Under the pieces are notes generated by a model that searched no databases, was not told the origin of the DNA, and saw only the letters and a program-made list of their open reading frames with translations. The position numbers and the translations under genes were made by a program. A stretch of 5,463 bases of DNA, taken from NCBI GenBank assembly GCA_001563965.1, contig LKMS01000113.1, forward strand, positions 1 through 5,463, read 5' to 3'. This document shows positions 1 through 4,228 of the stretch, one piece after another. Source of the stretch: Haloferacaceae archaeon PL-Br10_E2g29 (GTDB lineage Archaea; Halobacteriota; Halobacteria; Halobacteriales; Haloferacaceae). Position 1 is the stretch's first letter; every line of letters begins with the position of its first letter.

Positions 1-261
1 AACACCGTCCACATCGAGCGCTCCGCCAGATCAAAATTTACGGACAAAGCAATCCCCATTGAGCAGATTGTCGACGTCGTCTACTCGAAGCGCCTCGTCA
101 TTAGTTACCTCCAGATTCACCAATCGGGTGTCGAAACCGACGACGAAAATCTGCTGTCGACCCCGGTTGATGAAAACACGCTTCATTTCGGTCACGGCAA
201 GCGGGCGTGTGCAACGCGGGCGGCCGAGACGATCCGCAGCCGACTCGGGTCGACGGCGTAA
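1..261 (+). CDS. C-terminal fragment of a PH-like (DUF4429/bPH-type) protein
   Basis: Frame 1 is open from the window edge to a TAA at 259-261, giving 86 residues; the start lies outside the window. The fragment reads as a compact beta-rich domain with a final helix: KAIPIEQIVDVVYSKRL, then YLQIHQSGVE, an acidic linker, DENTLHFGHGKRA and a C-terminal helix AAETIRSRL. That order (IPI.QI.DV, YL.I..SG, a DENT.HF strand, last helix) resembles the bacterial/archaeal PH-like domains annotated as DUF4429 or bPH, which are common in haloarchaeal small proteins of unknown role. Codon use is typical of the neighbouring genes, which supports real coding. No membrane segment is visible in this part. The family call is by pattern recall, not a search; that it is the 3' end of a coding region is more certain than the family. 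Confidence 0.68.
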   Translation, partial: NTVHIERSARSKFTDKAIPIEQIVDVVYSKRLVISYLQIHQSGVETDDENLLSTPVDENTLHFGHGKRACATRAAETIRSRLGSTA

Positions 262-304
262 CACGCGAAAGAACGTAAAGGAGCCCGCCCCCGTTGCTGG
301 TGGA

Positions 305-309
305 TTTTT
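305..309 (+). terminator. possible T5 transcription terminator after the PH-like gene
   Basis: Five consecutive T residues lie 44 nt after the stop of the partial first gene and just ahead of the alaX promoter. Archaeal RNA polymerase can terminate at short oligo-T tracts without a hairpin, and such tracts are uncommon in this GC-rich DNA. No convincing stem precedes it. The call rests on the T tract and its position only. Confidence 0.3.
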
Positions 310-318
310 GAACCGAGT

Positions 319-333
319 GAAACACGCTTATTA
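319..333 (+). promoter_or_regulatory. BRE/TATA-like promoter of alaX (leaderless)
   Basis: A TATA-like TTATTA at 328-333 is preceded by the A-rich GAAACAC (319-325) as a BRE candidate. The box centre is about 25 nt upstream of the ATG at 356, the usual distance from an archaeal TATA box to the transcription start. Transcription would therefore start at or next to the A of the ATG. No Shine-Dalgarno sequence precedes the ATG, which agrees with a leaderless mRNA. The fhs gene has the same CTTATTA heptamer in its promoter. Confidence 0.6.
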
Positions 334-355
334 GCTGCCACGTCTGGCATTCGGT

Positions 356-1567
356 ATGAAGACAGCCACCCGTGCGGCCGCCAACCCCGAGACGCTCTCG
401 TTTGAAACGACGGTAGAGAACGTCGAAAAATCGAGCGTCTGGCTCGATGAAACCTACTTCTATCCCGAAGGCGGCGGCCAACCCGCCGACCGGGGGACGA
501 TCGCCGGCGTTCGGGTTGTCGACGTCCAGCAGCACGACGACGGAATCGAACACGTGCTCGCCGAGTCGCCATCGGTGTCGGCCGGTGACCGGGTTACCGG
601 CGTGATCGACGATGACGCCAGAACGTACGCCATGCGGGCACACACCGCCAGCCACGTCGTCTACGGCGCGGCCAGACGGCTGCTCGATTCGCTGGGCTAC
701 GGCGGCTTCGATATCGCCGATGACCACGTCCGAATCGATCTTGCAACGTCGCGGTCGGCCAGCGAAATCGACCCGTCGCGACTCGAACAGCTGGCCAACA
801 CCGCGGTCTGGGAGAGTCGCTCGGTCGAGTGGTACACGATGACCGAAAGCGAGGCTCACGACGCCGACGAGGTCGTGTTTAATCAGACGACCGCGAACGC
901 AACAGAAACCAAAGCCGCTGACGACGATGCCGAAACCGTCCGTATCGTCGAGATCGACGGCTGGGACGTCGCCGCCTGCGGAGGCACACACGTCGCCAAC
1001 ACGATCGAAATCGGACCCATCGCGGTTGCGTCGCTCTCGAATCCCGGCGCGGGACTCGTCCGTGTCGAGTTCAGCGTCGGCCCCGATGCCATCGAGCGTC
1101 ACCACCAGCGTGGCACAACGCTCAGCCGCGTTGCCAGCCGGCTCGACACGGGAGTCGACGGCGTTGTCGACCGCGCCGAGATGCTCGTCAAGCAAGTCGA
1201 GCGGCTCGAAGACGACCTCGACGCGCTTCGTCGTGAGGCACTCTGCGGGCGGTTCGAGACGCTCGCGGCCGACACGTTCGAGCGCGACGGTGACCGTTGG
1301 ATTGTTGGCACCGTGCCGACGACCGCGCGAACCGTCGCCGACGAGATCGGATCGCTGACCGACGCGGCCGATGTCGTCGTGCTCGTTGGACGCGACGGCA
1401 CGACGTTTGTCGTCGTTGCGACAGAGGGCGAGCCACCGGCGGATGCGGTGCTGTCGACGGTGCTCGACGGATTCGACGGTGGTGGTGGGGGAAGTCCAAC
1501 GCTGGCACAGGGTGGCGGGATTTCGGCACCGCCCGAAGCCGTGGTGTCGACGCTCCGCGAACAGTAA
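356..1567 (+). CDS. alaX: alanyl-tRNA editing protein AlaX (AlaRS-like editing domain, long form)
   Basis: This 403-residue protein is predicted to hydrolyse Ser- (or Gly-) tRNA-Ala in trans, clearing products mischarged by alanyl-tRNA synthetase in the cytoplasm. The family signatures are clear: YPEGGGQPADRG (36-47) in the N-terminal beta-barrel; the zinc-binding HTASH (HxxxH, His96 and His100); and CGGTH (CxxxH, Cys208 and His212) in the editing domain. A helical, probably coiled-coil stretch follows (about 270-300). The C-terminal DHHA1-like domain ends with GGGGGSPTLAQGGG (375-388). There is no aminoacylation domain, so this is a free-standing editor of the long AlaX type, not AlaRS. Position 380 in the Gly-rich motif is Ser where I would expect a basic residue. 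The ATG at 356 is supported by a TATA-like box at leaderless distance and by a family-typical short N-terminus. A very acidic composition fits a halophile. It seems to be transcribed alone. Confidence 0.92.
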   Translation: MKTATRAAANPETLSFETTVENVEKSSVWLDETYFYPEGGGQPADRGTIAGVRVVDVQQHDDGIEHVLAESPSVSAGDRVTGVIDDDARTYAMRAHTASHVVYGAARRLLDSLGYGGFDIADDHVRIDLATSRSASEIDPSRLEQLANTAVWESRSVEWYTMTESEAHDADEVVFNQTTANATETKAADDDAETVRIVEIDGWDVAACGGTHVANTIEIGPIAVASLSNPGAGLVRVEFSVGPDAIERHHQRGTTLSRVASRLDTGVDGVVDRAEMLVKQVERLEDDLDALRREALCGRFETLAADTFERDGDRWIVGTVPTTARTVADEIGSLTDAADVVVLVGRDGTTFVVVATEGEPPADAVLSTVLDGFDGGGGGSPTLAQGGGISAPPEAVVSTLREQ

Positions 1568-1648
1568 CAAAGTGTCGCGTGCGTTCGGCGAGACAGGCTG
1601 TCGGGGCGTCACTGACTGTGGGAATGGTTCGTCGTGCAGAACATCAAT

Positions 1649-1680
1649 GGCCGTTGGTAGGTCATGGAGAACCGACGGCC
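1649..1680 (+). promoter_or_regulatory. 10-bp hairpin/inverted repeat in the alaX-fhs gap
   Basis: GGCCGTTGGT (1649-1658) pairs along its full length with ACCGACGGCC (1671-1680), with one G-U wobble and a 12-nt loop. It lies 81 nt after the alaX stop and about 40 nt upstream of the fhs TATA-like box. It could be a 3' end structure of the alaX mRNA or an operator for fhs; no T tract follows it. The rest of the 185-nt gap (1568-1752) holds only the fhs promoter and no convincing small gene. Confidence 0.35.
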
Positions 1681-1712
1681 GAAACACATCCTCTTCGCCG
1701 ACTGGCAGGTAC

Positions 1713-1725
1713 GCGAACCTTATTA
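1713..1725 (+). promoter_or_regulatory. BRE/TATA-like promoter of fhs
   Basis: TTATTA at 1720-1725 follows GCGAAC (1713-1718), a plausible BRE. The box centre is about 30 nt upstream of the ATG at 1753, so the transcript should begin only about 3-6 nt before the start codon. No Shine-Dalgarno sequence is visible there. This supports 1753 as the true start over the earlier in-frame ATG at 1297, which lies inside alaX. Confidence 0.55.
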
Positions 1726-1752
1726 CGGCCATATCGGGACGTTTTGATCGAG

Positions 1753-3480
1753 ATGTCTTCGCAAAACGAACCCACCGAGCCGTTTCCAACGGATTACGCG
1801 ATTGCACAGTCGACCGAAATGGAACCCATCTGGGAACTCGTCGAGCCGTGGGGCCTCGGCCTCGACGACCTCCAGTACTTTGGCGAGTACACCGCGAAAG
1901 TCAAACACCACGCCATCGAGCGACTGCGCGAGCAGTCGGCTGACCGCGAGCAAAATCTCGTGCTCGTCACGGGAATGACACCCACGCCAAAGGGCGAGGG
2001 AAAAACCGTCACAACCGTGGGGTTGGGCCAGACGCTCAACCACATCGGCAAGGAGACGATGATCGCGATTCGCGAGCCCTCGCTCGGCCCGGTGTTCGGC
2101 GTGAAAGGCGGCGCGGCCGGTGGCGGCAAATCGCAGGTGCTGCCGATGGAGGACATCAACCTGCATTTCACGGGTGACCTTCACGCGCTGACGGCAGCGC
2201 ACAACCTGATTGCGGCGATGCTCGATGCGAAACTCTCGCAGGGTGACGAGCTCAGTATCGACGTCAACAACGTCGCGTGGCCGCGCGCAATCGACATGAA
2301 CGACCGGGCGCTCCGGCAAACGGTCGTCGGCCTCGGTGGCGAAACCGGCGGGACGCCCCGCGAAGACCGATTCCTGCTAACCGCGGCCTCCGAACTCATG
2401 GCGGTGCTCTGTTTGGCAAGCGATCTGGCGGATCTCAAAGCCCGTATCAGCCGAATTATCGTCGCCTACACCGAGGACGGCGAGCCCGTCACCGTCGAAG
2501 ATATCGAGGCGACCGGACCGGCGACGATGCTGTTGCGTGATGCGATCAAACCGAACGTCGTCCAGACGATCGAGGGAACGCCCGCGTTCGTCCACGGTGG
2601 CCCCTTCGCCAACATCGCGCACGGAACCAACTCACTGATTGCCGACAAGACCGCCTTCGGGATGGGCGACTATCTGGTCACCGAAGCCGGCTTCGGCTCT
2701 GATCTCGGCGCAGAGAAGTTCATGAACGTCGTCTGCCGGATGGGCGAAATGGCGCCAAACGCAGTCGTGTTGGTTGCCTCGGTTCGCGCACTGAAGTACC
2801 ACGGCCTCGGCCAGTGGCCCGTCGACTACGACGCGATCGACGACGCCGGTGTCGACGCCGTCGAAGCCGGCTTTTCGAACCTCGACAAACACGTCCGCAA
2901 TCTCCAGCTGTTCGGCGTGCCGGTCGTGGTGTCGGTCAACCGGTTCCCCGAGGACACCGACGCCGAGGTCGACGCCATCTTGAATCACTGTCGCGACGAT
3001 TTGGGCGTTCGTGCGGCCGAATCCAACGTGTTTGCGGAGGGGAGCGAGGGCGGCGTCGACCTCGCCGAAAACGTCGTCAGCGCGGTCGAATCCGGCGACG
3101 AGGACGAGTTCACCATGCTCTATGATGACGAGGATTCGATCAAAGAGAAAATTCAGACGGTTGCGACAGAAATCTACGGCGCCGACGACGTCAAGTACAC
3201 CGGCGGCGCGCTCGACGACATCGAACGGATGAACGAACTCGGCTTCGAGGAGTATCCGATCGTGATGTCGAAAACGTTCCACTCGCTGAGCGACGATGCG
3301 AGCAAAAAAGGTGCGCCAGAGGGCTGGGAGCTCGAAATCAGCGAAATCTATCCCTCTGCGGGCGCTGGGTTCCTCGTTGCGCTCACGGCCGATGCGCTGA
3401 CGATGCCCGGGTTGCCGGCGACGCCAGCCGCGGCGGCGATGGATATCGATGAGGACGGCGAAATCACCGGGTTGTTCTGA
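1753..3480 (+). CDS. fhs: formate-tetrahydrofolate ligase (10-formyl-THF synthetase)
   Basis: This 575-residue cytoplasmic enzyme makes 10-formyltetrahydrofolate from formate, tetrahydrofolate and ATP (EC 6.3.4.3), supplying one-carbon units for purine synthesis and related routes. Its length is close to the usual 555-560 residues and the protein is complete. Visible motifs in order are the ATP-binding loop TPTPKGEGKT (76-85), REPSLGPVFGVKGGAAGGG (107-125), HFTGDLHA (138-145), EGTPAFVHGGPFANIAHG (274-291), EAGFGSDLGAEKF (311-323), the late MPGLPATPAA (551-560) and the family-typical end GEITGLF (569-575). Position 556 is Ala in GLPATPAA where many family members have a basic residue. The ATG at 1753 was chosen because upstream frame sequence overlaps alaX and lacks family similarity, while a TATA-like box sits about 30 nt upstream. 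Haloarchaea use folate rather than methanopterin as main C1 carrier, which fits. No folD or purine gene is adjacent here. Confidence 0.96.
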   Translation: MSSQNEPTEPFPTDYAIAQSTEMEPIWELVEPWGLGLDDLQYFGEYTAKVKHHAIERLREQSADREQNLVLVTGMTPTPKGEGKTVTTVGLGQTLNHIGKETMIAIREPSLGPVFGVKGGAAGGGKSQVLPMEDINLHFTGDLHALTAAHNLIAAMLDAKLSQGDELSIDVNNVAWPRAIDMNDRALRQTVVGLGGETGGTPREDRFLLTAASELMAVLCLASDLADLKARISRIIVAYTEDGEPVTVEDIEATGPATMLLRDAIKPNVVQTIEGTPAFVHGGPFANIAHGTNSLIADKTAFGMGDYLVTEAGFGSDLGAEKFMNVVCRMGEMAPNAVVLVASVRALKYHGLGQWPVDYDAIDDAGVDAVEAGFSNLDKHVRNLQLFGVPVVVSVNRFPEDTDAEVDAILNHCRDDLGVRAAESNVFAEGSEGGVDLAENVVSAVESGDEDEFTMLYDDEDSIKEKIQTVATEIYGADDVKYTGGALDDIERMNELGFEEYPIVMSKTFHSLSDDASKKGAPEGWELEISEIYPSAGAGFLVALTADALTMPGLPATPAAAAMDIDEDGEITGLF

Positions 3481-3497
3481 GCGGCTCGACTCACAGC

Positions 3498-3546
3498 GCA
3501 ATCGGGTTCAACCACGCTGATTGCAACGGTTGACAGCGTCTCGCTG
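3498..3546 (+). terminator. tandem hairpins after fhs, possible 3' end structure
   Basis: Two hairpins lie 17 nt after the fhs stop. The first pairs GCAATCGG (3498-3505) with CTGATTGC (3517-3524), with one G-U wobble and an 11-nt loop. The second pairs CAGCG (3534-3538) with CGCTG (3542-3546) over a 3-nt loop. An alternative pairing, CAACC (3509-3513) with GGTTG (3528-3532), competes with the first. Only a weak TTCTTT (3554-3559) follows, so a terminator role is uncertain; mRNA 3' end protection is equally possible. Confidence 0.3.
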
Positions 3547-3632
3547 CTGAACGTTCTTTGTGTGGGGGCGCGAAGTTGTCGTCGAGATGGAAAGTCACCG
3601 TTGTCTGTGAGAGTCGAGTTCGAGACCAATCT

Positions 3633-3652
3633 GTTCGTGAATATTCGTGAAC
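3633..3652 (+). promoter_or_regulatory. 20-bp operator-like palindrome with 10-bp direct repeats
   Basis: GTTCGTGAATATTCGTGAAC is symmetric at 16 of 20 positions (GTTC, central GAATATTC, GAAC). It is also a tandem repeat of TTCGTGAA (3634-3641 and 3644-3651) with a 10-bp period, one helical turn. It lies about 22 bp upstream of the TATA-like box of the small gene at 3704, where an archaeal activator or repressor dimer could bind. No regulator can be named from the site alone. Confidence 0.4.
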
Positions 3653-3663
3653 AAACCATAAAC

Positions 3664-3679
3664 AAAACGACAAGTATAC
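3664..3679 (+). promoter_or_regulatory. TATA-like promoter of the 41-codon ORF (leaderless)
   Basis: GTATAC (3674-3679) follows the A-rich AAAACGACAA (3664-3673), a possible BRE, inside a locally AT-rich stretch. The box centre is about 27 nt upstream of the ATG at 3704, again the distance expected for a leaderless archaeal transcript. No Shine-Dalgarno sequence precedes that ATG. This spacing is the main argument that the small ORF is a gene. Confidence 0.5.
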
Positions 3680-3703
3680 CCCCGTCAGCGACTCATTTCG
3701 AGT

Positions 3704-3829
3704 ATGAGCAAACAACACCACACTGAGCAACCCGCTTCCGATGACCCATCCACGCCTGCAGTCTACATGCCGGCAACGCCTATCCCGTCGGCACTTTTCG
3801 ACCGGCTCAAAAAGCTGTTCTCGCGGTAA
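3704..3829 (+). CDS. unrecognised 41-residue small protein
   Basis: I do not recognise this protein. It runs from ATG at 3704 to TAA at 3827-3829. The N-terminal two thirds is polar and proline-rich (MSKQHHTEQP, then prolines at 15, 18, 23, 26 and 28) and is probably unstructured. The C-terminal SALFDRLKKLFSR (29-41) should form a short amphipathic helix, with Leu/Phe at 31, 32, 35, 38 and 39 on one face and Asp, Arg and Lys on the other. Such a tail could attach to a membrane surface or a partner protein; that is inference. There is no Cys, so it is not one of the CxxC zinc-finger micro-proteins common in haloarchaea, and there is no transmembrane segment or signal peptide. A TATA-like box lies at leaderless distance, with an operator-like palindrome further upstream. 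A chance ORF remains possible. Confidence 0.5.
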   Translation: MSKQHHTEQPASDDPSTPAVYMPATPIPSALFDRLKKLFSR

Positions 3830-3835
3830 GCTTCG

Positions 3836-3924
3836 GCGGCTGTGTGACCGCTTGGTGAGCACACTGTTATCGACAATCACGCGTAGTAAATCATAGCCGA
3901 CAGGTGACACAATCGGTCAGCCGC
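3836..3924 (+). repeat. bulged 11-bp inverted repeat around a 63-nt loop
   Basis: The right arm CGGTCAGCCGC (3914-3924) is the reverse complement of GCGGCTGACCG. The left arm (3836-3850) reads GCGGC-TGTG-TGACCG, the same 11 bases with a 4-nt TGTG insertion. In RNA this gives a 5-bp plus 6-bp helix with a bulge, enclosing 3851-3913. It begins 6 nt after the stop of the 41-codon ORF, so it may form the 3' end of that transcript or a separate structured RNA. No T tract follows directly. Confidence 0.35.
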
Positions 3925-3958
3925 ACAACGTTTCAGCGGAGTTTCACTCAGTGGGGTG

Positions 3959-4027
3959 ATGTTTCCGATCAGTTATGTGTTGTGGAATATTGCCATCTCA
4001 CGGGTGATACCCCGCGTTAGCCCGTGA
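3959..4027 (+). other. 22-codon Ile/Val-rich mini-ORF upstream of ilvA, possible leader peptide
   Basis: ATG at 3959 opens a 22-codon frame ending at TGA (4025-4027). The peptide begins MFPISYVLWNIAIS and has 4 Ile, 3 Val and 1 Leu. Its stop codon lies in the right arm of the 3998-4027 hairpin. A weak TTTCAG box (3931-3936) is at about leaderless distance. Branched-chain-rich leader peptides control bacterial ilv operons by attenuation; nothing comparable is established for archaeal ilvA as far as I know. An ORF of this length easily arises by chance, and the ilvA start is 200 nt away. Confidence 0.15.
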
Positions 4028-4083
4028 ATTAATACCATGACACATCGCTAGTGATGGCCACTGGCTGGACGGCATGCGCCGTT
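3998..4083 (+). promoter_or_regulatory. three consecutive hairpins in the ilvA upstream region
   Basis: TCACGGG (3998-4004) pairs with CCCGTGA (4021-4027), extended by one G-U pair; GGGT (4002-4005) can instead pair with ACCC (4009-4012). GCTAGTG (4047-4053) pairs with CACTGGC (4059-4065), with one wobble and a 5-nt loop. ACGGC (4069-4073) pairs with GCCGT (4078-4082) over the tetraloop ATGC. An AT-rich AATTAATA (4027-4034) between the first two could be a TATA box for a long ilvA leader. The 399-nt gap 3830-4228 holds this array, the inverted repeat at 3836-3924 and the ilvA promoter region; I see no tRNA and no convincing longer gene in it. Confidence 0.3.
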
Positions 4084-4170
4084 GCAGCGGACACACCCAT
4101 GCACTCTGAGAACGTGCCCGATCACGACACGCCAAGCCGGACACGGACGTTGCATAGCAAGAAGAGAATC

Positions 4171-4192
4171 GAACCACAGTACAAGTTTCATA
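4171..4192 (+). promoter_or_regulatory. weak TATA-like promoter candidate for ilvA
   Basis: TTTCATA (4186-4192) follows the A-rich GAACCACAGTACAA (4171-4184). A start about 26 nt downstream, near 4215, would leave a leader of roughly 14 nt, most of it upstream of the ribosome-binding sequence being then partly lost. The more AT-rich AATTAATA at 4027-4034 is the alternative and would give a leader of about 170 nt that keeps the whole ribosome-binding site. The sequence alone does not decide between them. Confidence 0.3.
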
Positions 4193-4195
4193 GAT

Positions 4196-4209
4196 TGCGC
4201 GTGCGCGCG
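4196..4209 (+). other. 14-bp alternating pyrimidine-purine (Z-DNA-prone) tract
   Basis: TGCGCGTGCGCGCG alternates pyrimidine and purine over 14 bp, directly between the TATA-like TTTCATA and the ribosome-binding sequence of ilvA. Such tracts favour left-handed DNA under negative supercoiling and high salt. An alternating purine-pyrimidine 'RY box' is known to affect the bop promoter of Halobacterium. A role here is inference. The tract can also fold as GCGC-GTGC-GCGC in RNA. Confidence 0.45.
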
Positions 4210-4210
4210 A

Positions 4211-4219
4211 GAGGAGAGG
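4211..4219 (+). promoter_or_regulatory. Shine-Dalgarno-like site of ilvA
   Basis: The purine stretch GAGGAGAGG contains GGAG and GAGG, which match parts of the archaeal anti-Shine-Dalgarno complement GGAGGTGA, and ends 9 nt before the ATG at 4229. It supports that ATG over the earlier in-frame ATG at 4082, whose extra 49 codons are Cys/Arg-rich and unlike the acidic protein that follows. None of the other genes in the window has such a site. Confidence 0.5.
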
Positions 4220-4228
4220 ATTGACCTT

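Noticed and set aside
1297..1752. In-frame N-terminal extension of fhs by 152 codons
   Set aside because: The extension overlaps alaX, is Arg/Trp/Cys-rich rather than acidic, and lies upstream of the TATA-like box at 1720-1725; the family N-terminus fits the ATG at 1753.
101..1807. 568-codon open frame on the minus strand spanning alaX
   Set aside because: It runs antisense to a clear AlaX gene, is rich in Arg, His and Val without any recognisable motif, and is the kind of long antisense frame that GC-rich halophile codon use leaves open.
2632..3501. 289-codon open frame on the minus strand inside fhs
   Set aside because: It is the reverse-strand shadow of a well conserved enzyme gene and shows no family signature of its own.
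3491..3910. 139-codon open frame on the minus strand across the fhs-ilvA gap
   Set aside because: The product is basic and Arg/Ser-rich, unlike haloarchaeal proteins, has no domain I recognise, overlaps the better supported small ORF at 3704-3829, and has no clear promoter on that strand.
4082..4228. 49-codon upstream extension of ilvA
   Set aside because: Its translation is Cys/Arg/Thr-rich, it lacks similarity to the family N-terminus, and the Shine-Dalgarno-like site at 4211-4219 points to the ATG at 4229.
3830..4228. tRNA or known small RNA in the ilvA upstream gap
   Set aside because: The stems found do not assemble into a cloverleaf with a GTTCRA T-loop or a 7-bp acceptor stem, and I see no signature of a known archaeal RNA family.
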